Shown piece by piece: positions 1-8,255 of a stretch of DNA of 33,129 nucleotides. The first letter of the stretch is position 1; the number at the start of each line of letters is the position of its first letter. A program made the translations under genes and the position numbers. The notes beneath the pieces were generated by a model, which worked only from the letters and a program-made list of their open reading frames with translations, had not been told where the DNA came from and ran no database searches. Origin of the DNA: Deltaproteobacteria bacterium (GTDB taxonomy: Bacteria > Desulfobacterota > DSM-4660 > Desulfatiglandales > HGW-15); NCBI GenBank assembly GCA_016930795.1, contig JAFGFY010000036.1:1-33129 (forward strand). Reading direction: 5' to 3'.

Positions 1-24
1 GAGCGATCGAAGGCAACGCAGCCC

Positions 25-56
25 TTCGACTTACTCAGGGCCATGAGCCTGTCGAA
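25..56. repeat. REP-like palindrome (TTCGAC...GTCGAA)
   Basis: TTCGAC at 25-30 pairs with GTCGAA at 51-56, and CTCA at 34-37 pairs with TGAG at 44-47, leaving a 3-base mismatch inside the stem and a 6-base loop. This resembles the short intergenic palindromes with TTCGACAGGCTCA arms that recur in many bacterial genomes. The left arm has drifted (TTA where AGG would pair). I see no other function here. The rest of 1-213 shows no gene. Confidence 0.6.
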
Positions 57-213
57 TGGCAGATGATGCCTTGATGGTGAATCAGGGGGTTACTCATCGG
101 CTGAACCACTCACATGAAGGGAGAGAACCTATAGGGGGAGGGGATTTGTCGTAATGAAGATCACCAACTATTTTCCTAAAAAGCAAAGCCCGTTGAAAGG
201 CCTACACCGCTTT

Positions 214-648
214 CTAAAGAAAGGCTGCTCTTCTTTCGGTGTCACGCCATTTTCTCGAATTCATTCGGGTGAATAAACCATTTCTTCGGTCAATACGACT
301 TCTTCGGATTGTATCGGAGCGTCTTTCGGGCAGATGGATATCATATGAGAACTCCCTTCGCTCAAGCCCCAAGCGTCTGCCCCCATTATCGCTTTGAAAG
401 ACAGCCACGTGTGAGTCTTCTCCGACAGCCCGTTTCTCTGATGCCTCTTGCCCCGCAAGATCCCGGTCTATCATTCTTTTGTTGCTGAATTCGGTGACCT
501 CCCGGATAACCGTCTCCGGGGTCACTTCCGGATAAAAGGCATCGCCCGAAGAGTGGTTTATAAAAAGGGCACGGAAGGAATTGCCAACATAATCTAGGGT
601 TACAGGTCGCCTCCCACTTAGCTTTTTGGCTATTGTATTTGTTTGCAT
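214..648 (-). CDS. Arg-rich small protein with ERR/DRR motifs, unknown function
   Basis: A 144-residue protein. I do not recognise a domain with known function. The C-terminal half is strongly basic and contains the spaced motifs LERREFSYDIHLPERRS and SRIDRRNG. Similar ERRxFSY...PERRSG..RR..DRR stretches occur in small uncharacterised proteins of Desulfobacterota; that is recollection and has not been searched. The N-terminal half is of mixed composition. No signal peptide or membrane segment is visible. The ATG start is supported by AGAGGA six bases upstream, and a good promoter lies 78 bases upstream. The protein may bind nucleic acid or an acidic partner through its Arg clusters, but that is speculation. 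Confidence 0.65.
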   Translation of the reverse strand: MQTNTIAKKLSGRRPVTLDYVGNSFRALFINHSSGDAFYPEVTPETVIREVTEFSNKRMIDRDLAGQEASEKRAVGEDSHVAVFQSDNGGRRLGLERREFSYDIHLPERRSDTIRRSRIDRRNGLFTRMNSRKWRDTERRAAFL

Positions 649-972
649 GCTTATCCTCTCAGGATGGTGGGTTTTCTGCCAAGATTATGTCATTTCTTGA
701 GACCTTTTATGCCAGATTACCAATAATTAGACATCAATTAAATATATTTGTCAACTATATTCATGCAAATAGACTTAATTTCATATAATTTATCATTTCT
801 ACCCAGCGTCGTGTCCCAGAAATACCTTCTATAATTTTAGCCAGTTCCATGTCCCCTTTGAATCGATGCAGTAAGACCTTATTCAAGATAATTCTGAGAC
901 ATAACAGGAAAGGTCAGAAACGGTTTTTCCTGGGCATAGGTGCTTGATTCGACATGTTCGTCAGATGATTCA
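649..972. other. AT-rich intergenic stretch, no gene seen
   Basis: This stretch holds the ribosome-binding site and promoter of the small Arg-rich gene on the minus strand, then AT-rich sequence up to the end of the carboxymuconolactone-decarboxylase-family gene. An open frame on the plus strand from about 940 runs through that gene in antisense and has no ribosome-binding site or recognisable product. No strong terminator hairpin is seen. Confidence 0.5.
726..754 (-). promoter_or_regulatory. Sigma-70-type promoter for the Arg-rich protein gene
   Basis: Read on the minus strand, a perfect -35 box TTGACA (749-754) is followed after exactly 17 bases by TCTAAT (726-731). The start codon lies about 78 bases downstream. 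The spacing and -35 match are good; use of the site is inferred. Confidence 0.55.
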
Positions 973-1368
973 TCACTCAATGGGCCATTCTCCCCTTTCT
1001 CTCAGGACGTCACGGTAGACCCCAAGCGCTTCGTTCACAGCAGGCATCCCTGCGTAGGTAGCCACCTGGAAAAAGACCTCTGCCAGTTTTCTCGGCTCAC
1101 AGCCCACATTCAAAGCGGCATTTACGTGAAGTCTCAATTCTGCCTTGGCTCCCAATGCCGCCAATATGGCACAAGCGACCATCTGTCTTTCAGACAATGT
1201 GAGAACCGTTCTGGAATAGAGATTTCCCGTGATAAACTTCGAAAAATCCTTGGCCAAATCTTTGTCAAAGGCCTTCCACAGGAAATATGGGGGATCCATT
1301 TTGACCCCTCCGCCAAAAAGCTTTTTCGCAGTCTCCTGCGTCCTATTTTTTATTTCTTGATCACTCAA
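973..1368 (-). CDS. Carboxymuconolactone decarboxylase family protein
   Basis: A 131-residue all-helical protein of the CMD/AhpD-like fold. The core is about residues 45-120, with LTLSERQMVACAILAALG followed by ELRLHVNAALNVGCEP and LAEVFFQVATYAG, the usual helix pattern. The paired CxxC of AhpD-type peroxidase partners is absent; only isolated Cys residues are present, so it sits closer to the decarboxylase-like branch, whose substrates are mostly unknown. The start codon is TTG: AAGGAGGAG lies eight bases upstream and no nearby in-frame ATG exists. It stands alone, with a long inverted duplication upstream. The family is fairly sure; the reaction is unknown. Confidence 0.8.
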   Translation of the reverse strand: MSDQEIKNRTQETAKKLFGGGVKMDPPYFLWKAFDKDLAKDFSKFITGNLYSRTVLTLSERQMVACAILAALGAKAELRLHVNAALNVGCEPRKLAEVFFQVATYAGMPAVNEALGVYRDVLRERGEWPIE

Positions 1369-1431
1369 AATAAGTTCTCCTCCTTTTTGTTAAGTAATGC
1401 ACTGTATCATATATTCGCGGATCAAGTGAAA

Positions 1432-1640
1432 GATGAAGCATGGGCTGTTCCTTCAAGACGATATCTCAAAAAGAGTTCCATTGAAACCTGCAGTGATCTG
1501 AACTTTGAGGGTTTACGCCCCAGAACTAATGGCAGAATATTTAGCTCGCTTGGAAAGAACGGCCTCTCAAACCCTCAAAGTTCAGATCACTGCCACTGGA
1601 CCCAATAGATATCGTCTTGTGGGAATGGTCCATGCCTCAT
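1432..1640. repeat. Long imperfect inverted duplication
   Basis: The inner arms are a perfect 25-base inverted repeat: 1490-1514 (GCAGTGATCTG...GGGTTT) against 1569-1593. They flank 54 bases. Homology resumes further out. The reverse complement of about 1432-1468 and the direct sequence at about 1607-1640 share AGATATCGTCTTG exactly, then about 15 of the next 21 bases (ending CCATGC-TCAT). Between inner and outer matches the two arms differ in length (23 against 14 bases). This is an old inverted duplication of roughly 75-80 bases whose centre has stayed identical or been homogenised. No transposase or recombinase gene is nearby. Confidence 0.75.
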
Positions 1641-1699
1641 TACACATTTTTAAACAATCGAGTGTTCCATCAAGAGCCCTGAAAATACACCAACGAGTG

Positions 1700-1733
1700 C
1701 ATTCCCCCTAGTTTGTTACGGGGATCTTCAAAA
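1700..1733. repeat. Degenerate REP-like hairpin
   Basis: ATTCCCCCTAG...TTACGGGGATCTTCA forms an imperfect hairpin. Its flank resembles that of the perfect hairpin at 31476-31509 (GGGGAATCTTC against GGGGATCTTC), so the two probably belong to one dispersed family. Confidence 0.45.
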
Positions 1734-1864
1734 TGAGTCCCAGGAGATATATGATATGAGACCCTAGGCCACCAGACGGGCTTCTTGTTCTAGAACACAT
1801 ACACAAAATCGTTCGGCATTATGGAATCCGTTAAACTAGGGAGAAAGACATCAAGGCTAACGGT

Positions 1865-3709
1865 TCAAGGCTGATTCCCGTTTGATGGACCTTCCTTGTA
1901 TATGGGAAGGATGATGGTAAAAGTCGTCCCTTCTCCGACTTTACTCGTGACTTTCAAATCTCCACCATGATCCTTCACAAATCCGTAACAGACAGACAAG
2001 CCGAGACCGACTCCTTTGACGCTGTCTTTGGTCGTGAAAAAGGCATCAAATACTTTATCCAGATACTCTTCCCTGATCCCCAGGCCTGTGTCCAAGAGCT
2101 CGATATGGATCATTTCCCCCTTTGATATAGTCTTTATGGTGAGACTCCCTCCATCCGGCATGGCTTCCCTTGCGTTCGTAATCATATTGAGGAAAATTTG
2201 GCGAAGTTGATTTTTTGAGGCAAAGACCTTTCCCAAATGATCCTCAAACATACATTGAGTCCTTATACTGTTTTCCCTGAGTTGTTTCGCCATCAGAACC
2301 AAGATTTCATCCAGCACGGTATTGACATCTACGGGCTGTTTTTCTTCTTCTTCGGCTTTGGAAAAACTGAGCATGTTTCGAAGCAGTTCCGATAAGCGAA
2401 CCGTTTCAGAGAGGGCCATCTCAAGGACCCTCCTTCTCTTGTTTTCCGGAGAGACCTCTGTTTTGAGTAACTCCAAGGTATTCATAATCCCATAAAGGGG
2501 ATTATTCAGTTCATGGGCGATTTCAGAGATAAGTCTCCCCATGGCCGCCAGCTTCTCCGATTGAAGTAATTGCTCTTGTGTCTCTCGCAACCTTCGTTCC
2601 ATCTTCAGTGTTTCTCTGAGATCAACGAATATCCCAACAGAAGCAACTTCTCTCCCCCGGGCATCGTATATAATAGCCGCAGATAGGGAACCCTCGATGA
2701 CCTCTCCATCCTTTTTCATATGAGTCATGGGGTAAGCCCGCAATTTGCCGGTCCCTCCGTATTCGGCGCTCCGCATCATCTTCATAACCTCTTTGGCCAT
2801 GCCTTTGGGGTAGATCTTTCTTATATTCATCTTCCCGATCACCTCGTTGGCGCTATATCCCAATATCTCCTCCGCCGATTTATTCCAAATAAAGATATTC
2901 CCTTTCATATCTGCGCCCATGATAGCATTGGGAGAACTCCTTATGACATTGTTCAAGAAATCGTTGGCTTCTTGGAGATCCTTCTCCATCTGTTTTCGCT
3001 TTGTTTGATCAACGTTCAAGCCTTCATAACCCAAAACCTCTCCTTGCTCATTATAGCGGGCTTGACTCGTATGCAAGACTGAAACGATACTTCCGTCTTT
3101 GCGCTTGAACTCCACTTCATAGTCCGTCACACGACCATCCCGTTCGATCAGCTTCTGGAACTTCTGACGATCTTCAGATCTAACATAGAGGTCTTTCTCT
3201 ATATCGATTGAGAGAAATTCCTCTTTGCTTTCATACCCCAACATATCCAAAAGGGCCTGATTGGCATCGACAAATTTTCCTTCTTTACTGCTCATGTATA
3301 CACTGCAGTGTATATTCTCAAACAACCGTTTATAGTACTCCTCTGACGCCCTAACCTTTTCTTCAGCCTTTCTGCTCTCGGTAATATCGCGGCAGATAGA
3401 CACCTTTGATATGGAATTATCTGAACCCCTAAAAGGAAACTCAATAAGGGTGTATGTCCGGTCCTGGGAAGGAACATACCGTTCCCAACGAACACTCTCT
3501 CCTTGAAACACTTCAGATGCCATGCAATGTGGACATATGCCATCTCTCTTTTGGATCACGCGATAGCATTTCTGACCAATACCTTCACCATAGTCCTTCA
3601 TCATGACATCATTCATGTATTGCACATTGAATTCATCATCAACCACGTAGACAGCATCCATCATCGCATCAAAGATGGACGCAAACCTCTTAAGGTCCTG
3701 ATCAATCAT
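1865..3709 (-). CDS. PAS-domain sensor histidine kinase (soluble, orphan)
   Basis: A 614-residue kinase with no predicted membrane segment. There are three PAS domains at about residues 5-112, 122-238 and 248-368; the first carries CPHC (59-62), a Cys pair often seen in this PAS type. A short coiled region leads to the HisKA dimerisation helix, with phospho-acceptor His399 in SEIAHELNNPLYGI. The ATPase domain has an N-box (NMITNAREAMPDGG), a G1 box (DTGLGI) and a G2 box (GVGLGLSVCYGFV), so it looks active. GAGGGAG lies just before the ATG. No response regulator is adjacent, so its partner must be elsewhere. The PAS ligand is unknown; redox or small-molecule sensing in the cytoplasm would be typical. 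Confidence 0.93.
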   Translation of the reverse strand: MIDQDLKRFASIFDAMMDAVYVVDDEFNVQYMNDVMMKDYGEGIGQKCYRVIQKRDGICPHCMASEVFQGESVRWERYVPSQDRTYTLIEFPFRGSDNSISKVSICRDITESRKAEEKVRASEEYYKRLFENIHCSVYMSSKEGKFVDANQALLDMLGYESKEEFLSIDIEKDLYVRSEDRQKFQKLIERDGRVTDYEVEFKRKDGSIVSVLHTSQARYNEQGEVLGYEGLNVDQTKRKQMEKDLQEANDFLNNVIRSSPNAIMGADMKGNIFIWNKSAEEILGYSANEVIGKMNIRKIYPKGMAKEVMKMMRSAEYGGTGKLRAYPMTHMKKDGEVIEGSLSAAIIYDARGREVASVGIFVDLRETLKMERRLRETQEQLLQSEKLAAMGRLISEIAHELNNPLYGIMNTLELLKTEVSPENKRRRVLEMALSETVRLSELLRNMLSFSKAEEEEKQPVDVNTVLDEILVLMAKQLRENSIRTQCMFEDHLGKVFASKNQLRQIFLNMITNAREAMPDGGSLTIKTISKGEMIHIELLDTGLGIREEYLDKVFDAFFTTKDSVKGVGLGLSVCYGFVKDHGGDLKVTSKVGEGTTFTIILPIYKEGPSNGNQP

Positions 3710-3872
3710 AATCTCCCTCTTATACAGCGCTTGAGATTACACTTTGTACATAAGACATAAAAAGAGTTCTGAAAAAGCAATATTGGCAGCGATTTTAGGA
3801 TAATCCGCGATTATTTCAGGAATTGACTCCGGATGAATCGCTGGAAATAGATGAATTTATAGGGATGGGGAT

Positions 3873-4754
3873 CTATTCTTTTATCTTCTTCTGTTGGGAT
3901 TGAAAATAAGCATCTCTCCATGCGATATAGGGATCAACCATTCTCTTTAGATCTTCATAATCTTCTCCCTGATCCAATGAGAAAGAATTGGTCACATTAA
4001 AGGCTTTTGCAGCGATCGTGTATTTGGTCTTGGATAGGTAATTCAAAGGGTCTAGAAAGCCATCACCCACCAGACCGACCGTATTAGTCAGGCTGGAAGG
4101 CCCAAATATGGGCCAAAAGATATATATCCCCGGGCCCAACCCATAAACACCCAGGGTCTGCCCAAAATCTTCTTCACGTTCGTCCATCCCCAGATCTTCT
4201 CTTGCCACATCTAGAAAGCCGGCCAAACCAATCGTGGAATTGACGGTAAAACGGGCCAACTCTGTTCCCGCTCCCTTGAATTTGGCCTGGAGCAGGCAAT
4301 TGACAAAACTGATAGGGAACTCCAAGTTCTTAAAAAAGTTTCTGACGCCCCTGCGCATAGGCTGAGGAACTATAGCCCCGTATCCTGTACTGACAGGTTT
4401 CAGAATCCAAGTAAGGAGTTTGTCATTGAAGTGAAACATGGCACGATTCCAGGATTCCAGAGGATCTGCAACACTGATCAGCTCGGCCTCAAAATCATCA
4501 TCAAACTCAGCAAAGTCCTCAAATTCATCAAATTCACCCTCCCCGGGATCCACCTGAGGACCCTGTGCCAGATATAAAGGATTCAAATCCTGTGCGGCGC
4601 TTGCCAAGTGAATGGGTTCGTTCTGAGAGAGCGTGAGACGCCCCGATGGTCCTGATGGGGGTAAATCAATCTTATGGGCACAGCCGTAAACCAATAAGAC
4701 AAACAGTGAACCCAAGACAGCCATCAGAGTCGGTCGTTTTTTTGCTCTGTTCAT
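3873..4754 (-). CDS. mlaA: MlaA (VacJ)-family outer-membrane lipoprotein
   Basis: MlaA proteins sit in the outer membrane and remove mislocalised phospholipid from its outer leaflet, passing it to periplasmic MlaC. The conserved domain begins at DPLESWNRAMFHFND (about residue 95) and runs through FKNLEFPISFVNCLLQ, TVGL and DPLNYL. From the start at 4754 the lipoprotein signal ends at Cys25 (LLVYGC). An alternative ATG at 4775 has GGAG seven bases upstream but adds an acidic N-terminus, unusual for a signal peptide. Between the anchor and the domain lies an acidic, Phe-spaced linker (GEFDEFEDFAEFDDDFEAEL) that resembles one in the neighbouring permease. It is the third gene of the mlaC-RND-mlaA cluster. 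The family is clear; the transport direction is not known from sequence. Confidence 0.92.
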   Translation of the reverse strand: MNRAKKRPTLMAVLGSLFVLLVYGCAHKIDLPPSGPSGRLTLSQNEPIHLASAAQDLNPLYLAQGPQVDPGEGEFDEFEDFAEFDDDFEAELISVADPLESWNRAMFHFNDKLLTWILKPVSTGYGAIVPQPMRRGVRNFFKNLEFPISFVNCLLQAKFKGAGTELARFTVNSTIGLAGFLDVAREDLGMDEREEDFGQTLGVYGLGPGIYIFWPIFGPSSLTNTVGLVGDGFLDPLNYLSKTKYTIAAKAFNVTNSFSLDQGEDYEDLKRMVDPYIAWRDAYFQSQQKKIKE

Positions 4755-4801
4755 CAGGACAATTCCCTCTTCCATTATAGCGCTCCGTTCTTCTAGTGTT
4801 T

Positions 4802-7339
4802 TCACTTCTTTTCTCTGGTTGTTCCGTTCTCCGCGCCATAGGGCTTGACCACGATAATGAGCTGCGGAAGCAGCGTCAGGGCCGCGATCAAGGCAATGAG
4901 CATGGCCAGACCGGTCAGCAGCCCAAAATAGATGCTCGGGACAAAGTTGGACAGGGCCAATATGGAGAAACCGACGATAATCGTAATGGAGGTGTAATAC
5001 ATAGCATATCCGATGCTTCCATGGCATCGATGAACCGTCTGGATATAATTCCGATCAACCCGAAACTCTTCCTCGAATCTGTGGATATAATGAATGGTAT
5101 TGTCCACGGCGATCCCCACACTGATGGCAGCGATGGTAATCGTCATCATGTCAAGAGGGATGTTAAGCCACCCCATCATGCCTAGGACAACGCCCACAGA
5201 GAGAATATTGGGCGAAATGGCAATCAGGGAGACCTTTAAGGACCTGAATAACACGAGAAACATGGCCATTAACACGACAACCACGATCCCGATGGTCAGG
5301 ATCTGTGAGCTGAAGAGGCTCTGAAGAATATTATTGTAAAGGACCAGATACCCGCCTAGGCGGACCTGATCTTCCCTTAATTTAATCTGATTGATCAGCT
5401 CATACCGGACTTTTTTCAAAAATTCATTCCGTTTTAGTGACTCTTCGGAATCCTTGATTCGGGCCTCGAATCGGACCTGGTCATTTTCTATGGATAGATA
5501 CGGCTTAAGCAGATCGGCTCTGTATTCCTCGGGTATCTTTTCATACAAAAGGGCCATCTGAAAACTGTCCAGAGGTTTCCCGTCGTTTAGTCGTTGGGCA
5601 ATCGCTAACATCGTCCCCAGAGAAACCACCTTGCCGACCTCCGGCAAACCCTGGAGATAGTCATGGATTTTTGAGATCTTCTCCATCTTGGTTTCAGTAA
5701 ACCAGTACTTCTCATCATCGCTCATGTCTTCGAATTCATCAAATTCATCAAATTCATCAATAAACTCATCATTCCCCCCAACGAATTCAATAGTCTGGAC
5801 CGTAGGTTCCGCCTTGGATTGATCCAGATCGACAATGACATCCAGAGGTGTGGTTCCTCCTAGATTCTGATCGATCATTTTCATGCCCTGGTAGATCTCG
5901 GTAGACTTTTTAAAGTAATCGATAAAGGCGTTTTCAACCCTCAATCTTGATATACCCACGCCGCTCAGAACAAGCGTGATTAAGCTGACACCGAGAATCA
6001 AGGTGCCATGTTTTTCCGTAAATCTTGAGAGTAACGGGAGGAAGGAGAAGCTTGAATGGCCGGGCTTCCATGGTTGTTCAACTTTCAACAGCATGAGCGC
6101 GGACGGAAAAAGGAGAAAAGTGAGAATCAAAGAAATGACTAGACCGGCGGTCATCATCCATCCGAAGTTGATGACCGGCTTGATATCGCAGAAGAGCAGC
6201 GACCCAAAACCGGCGATAGTCGTCAAAGCGGCAAAAAGGCAGGGTTGAAGTTTCAGGCGCACGGTCTCCAGGATCAGGACCCGGTTTTCAGCTTCAGGAT
6301 TCTTAAGTCGGAGTTCCCGGTATCTGACGATCAGATGAATAGCAATGGCCATGGTAATAATGAGCTGAAGCGAAACAAAATTAGAGGAGATGACCGTGAC
6401 CTCCCATCCGAAAAGCCCCAGTACCCCAAACATGCAGAGGGCGGAAAGGGCACAGCAAAACATGGGCAGGACAATCCAGCGAAGTCTTCTGAAAATAACA
6501 CCGAGGGTAATGACGAGGAAGCAGAATATGCCAATGCCAAAGACTTTCAAGTCACTCTTCACAAAGCTGATCAGATCGTCTGTAATCATACTGAGGCCGC
6601 CGAGAAAAAGTATGGCATCCTGCCGGTACGGCTCCATGGTCTCGCGTATAGCCAGGATCCTTTGATGAACGGAATCTCTCATCTGGCCCCTGTGCTGCTT
6701 TAACTCATTAGAGACGGTTTCAAACTCAGAGTTCTCTATATTGGTAAGACCTAGATTGCCCTGTTTTTCACGAAGACGGTTTCGCCGCAAAAGAAGATCT
6801 TCGTATACCTGATCCTCTGGAAGAAAGAGACGAAGTGCGGTTGTTTTGAGGTCCGAACTGACCAGACGATTGCTGTAAAGAGGGCTGTTCTTGAATTCCT
6901 CTCGGGCCAATTCAAGGTCGACCTTCGGGGATTCCAGGGTTTTGATGTTGGAGGCCAATTCCTTTATAGGAACCGGCGGGCTCTCCAAGAGCGGGACATT
7001 GAGTATGGAATCAACCGATTCCACGCCTTGTACTCTTTCCAGGTCTTTCTGCAGTTGGCCTAGTCTATTCAGCGTTCTCTCTGCGAACAAGTCCTCTTCC
7101 GGGGCATACGTTACAACCAGAAAGTCGGCCACGCCATATCGTAAATCTATAAGGTGTGAATACTCCAGGTCTTCATCCCCCTCCATAACCAGCGTCTCCG
7201 ACGACGCATCAAGCCTGAAATCCTTTGCATGATACCCGAGATAGGTGATCACAAAAAACAGACATACAATGGAAAGACGAGGCCACTCCAGGATAACCTT
7301 GTCAAAAAATCCCACAGTTAGAGAATCGGCTTTCTTCAT
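4802..7339 (-). CDS. RND/MMPL-family permease, probable lipid transporter
   Basis: An 845-residue inner-membrane protein of the RND superfamily (MMPL/HpnN-like). It has TM1 near 20-38, a first periplasmic domain, a TM2-6 block at about 260-430, TM7 near 450-470, a second periplasmic domain and a C-terminal block of five helices; VGIAVDNTIHYIHR in that block is typical of the family. It lies between mlaC and mlaA, which suggests proton-driven movement of lipid or hopanoid-like substrates across the periplasm in place of the MlaFEDB ATPase, none of whose genes is in the window. Residues about 521-540, in the second periplasmic domain, form an acidic DEF repeat. The ATG at 7339 is chosen; an in-frame TTG at 7354 is also possible and neither has a clear ribosome-binding site. 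The family is sure; the substrate is inferred. Confidence 0.87.
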   Translation of the reverse strand: MKKADSLTVGFFDKVILEWPRLSIVCLFFVITYLGYHAKDFRLDASSETLVMEGDEDLEYSHLIDLRYGVADFLVVTYAPEEDLFAERTLNRLGQLQKDLERVQGVESVDSILNVPLLESPPVPIKELASNIKTLESPKVDLELAREEFKNSPLYSNRLVSSDLKTTALRLFLPEDQVYEDLLLRRNRLREKQGNLGLTNIENSEFETVSNELKQHRGQMRDSVHQRILAIRETMEPYRQDAILFLGGLSMITDDLISFVKSDLKVFGIGIFCFLVITLGVIFRRLRWIVLPMFCCALSALCMFGVLGLFGWEVTVISSNFVSLQLIITMAIAIHLIVRYRELRLKNPEAENRVLILETVRLKLQPCLFAALTTIAGFGSLLFCDIKPVINFGWMMTAGLVISLILTFLLFPSALMLLKVEQPWKPGHSSFSFLPLLSRFTEKHGTLILGVSLITLVLSGVGISRLRVENAFIDYFKKSTEIYQGMKMIDQNLGGTTPLDVIVDLDQSKAEPTVQTIEFVGGNDEFIDEFDEFDEFEDMSDDEKYWFTETKMEKISKIHDYLQGLPEVGKVVSLGTMLAIAQRLNDGKPLDSFQMALLYEKIPEEYRADLLKPYLSIENDQVRFEARIKDSEESLKRNEFLKKVRYELINQIKLREDQVRLGGYLVLYNNILQSLFSSQILTIGIVVVVLMAMFLVLFRSLKVSLIAISPNILSVGVVLGMMGWLNIPLDMMTITIAAISVGIAVDNTIHYIHRFEEEFRVDRNYIQTVHRCHGSIGYAMYYTSITIIVGFSILALSNFVPSIYFGLLTGLAMLIALIAALTLLPQLIIVVKPYGAENGTTREKK
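5733..5759 (-). repeat. Three tandem 9-base repeats encoding Asp-Glu-Phe
   Basis: AATTCATCA occurs three times in a row on the plus strand, encoding (DEF)n on the minus strand inside the permease gene. The same nonamer appears once in the acidic linker of mlaA, near 4522-4530, followed by a truncated copy. Slippage at this repeat could change linker length in units of three residues without a frameshift. Confidence 0.8.
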
Positions 7340-7365
7340 GATAGAGGCTCGCAAGGGAGAGGGGA

Positions 7366-7950
7366 TTATTGGTCTGATTTCATATCTTCCAGCGTCTTTA
7401 ATAGCTCATCGAAGGTCCCGCTCTGCAAGGTTTCATTAAATTGAGATCTGTTCGAACTGATGATGCTGACACCCTCAGTCTCTACATCATAGATCCTCCA
7501 ATCGTTATTCCTTTTAATGAACTTAAAAACAAGAGACATGTTTTCATCTTGTGCGAAGACATGAGTTGGAATGTGAATCTTATTTTTCTCATCTATAGGT
7601 GTTTCAAAAGTTATCTTTGCATTAGTAAAAAGGGTTAACTTCGGTAGGTAGGTCTCTTTTAGTATCCGTGTGAAAAGATTGGTGAAGCGTTTCTTATCTT
7701 CGCTGCTTAGACCGCTCCAGGTGGTTTTTCCTAAGGCATAGTAAGACATCAGGGCAAAATCAAACAACGGCTCCACAATTTCTACGACCCTATTCTGCTT
7801 TGCATTGGAGTCAAGGTCTTCTTGGCCCATGACATCAAGCACGGCATTGAGTTTGCTCTCCAGATTATTTCGTACCGTCGTCACATCATCCGCAAAAGCA
7901 GTCCCGCTCAAGGCCGCGAGGATCAGAAGGACAAACAGGAGATATTTCAT
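7366..7950 (-). CDS. mlaC: MlaC/Ttg2D-family periplasmic lipid carrier
   Basis: A 194-residue secreted protein with a Sec signal peptide (MKYLLFVLLILAALSGTAFA, cleavage before DDV). The rest matches the MlaC/Ttg2D (Tol_Tol_Ttg2) fold: VEPLFDFALMSYYALGKTTWSGLS, then FTRILKETYLP, and the C-terminal strand region DWRIYDVETEGVSIISSNRSQFN, where YDV-E-GVS is highly typical. MlaC ferries phospholipid across the periplasm between MlaA and an inner-membrane machine. It is the first gene of the minus-strand cluster and ends 26 bases before the permease. GAGGA precedes the ATG. No MCE protein (MlaD) is nearby, so the likely inner-membrane partner here is the RND permease (inference). Confidence 0.92.
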   Translation of the reverse strand: MKYLLFVLLILAALSGTAFADDVTTVRNNLESKLNAVLDVMGQEDLDSNAKQNRVVEIVEPLFDFALMSYYALGKTTWSGLSSEDKKRFTNLFTRILKETYLPKLTLFTNAKITFETPIDEKNKIHIPTHVFAQDENMSLVFKFIKRNNDWRIYDVETEGVSIISSNRSQFNETLQSGTFDELLKTLEDMKSDQ

Positions 7951-8255
7951 GGCTCATCCTCATCGATTAAGGTTCTAATATGTACGGTTTTGCATGAGGT
8001 AAAAGGGACCTATGAAGAAACGCGTCTTTTTTTCTTTACATCGGCAGTTCGATTTATTCAACAAAAATCCCTTTCAATCTCGTCTTAAAGAGATATCACC
8101 TAAAGAGTGAGATCTTCCCAAGGACTTAAGGAGCTAAAAGAAACCGGCATCAACTAAAAAAACATGGGAATCACAGAGGATTAAAAGCCAACCTCTGTCA
8201 GTAACAGTATCTGGTTGAAATCTTGAATCTTTGAATCTCTTCCTTTTATCCATGA
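7951..8255. other. Intergenic region upstream of mlaC, no gene seen
   Basis: The 305 bases separate ldcA from mlaC, both on the minus strand. A TTGAAT-17-TAAAGA pair on the minus strand could drive mlaC but is a weak match. Near 8170-8200, ACAGAGG and CCTCTGT can pair across a 12-base loop just after the end of ldcA; the T run lies ten bases beyond the stem, so it is not a convincing terminator. Confidence 0.4.

Larger units (their letters stand above)
1369..1864. other. Gene-free region with inverted duplication and decayed REP copy
   Basis: The 496 bases between the CMD-family gene and the histidine kinase hold a long imperfect inverted repeat (1432-1640) and a degenerate REP-like hairpin (1700-1733). 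A 68-codon frame at 1505-1711 crosses the inverted repeat, has no convincing ribosome-binding site, and is not called. No promoter stands out. Confidence 0.5.

Noticed and set aside
940-1608. 222-codon open frame on the plus strand
   Set aside because: It is antisense to the CMD-family gene and the inverted duplication, has no ribosome-binding site and no recognisable domain.
1505-1711. 68-codon open frame crossing the inverted repeat
   Set aside because: No ribosome-binding site; its openness comes from the duplicated sequence, and the mirrored copy is closed.
4755-5027. Long N-terminal extension of MlaA
   Set aside because: It overlaps the end of the permease gene in another frame and would bury the lipoprotein signal; starts at 4754 or 4775 fit better.
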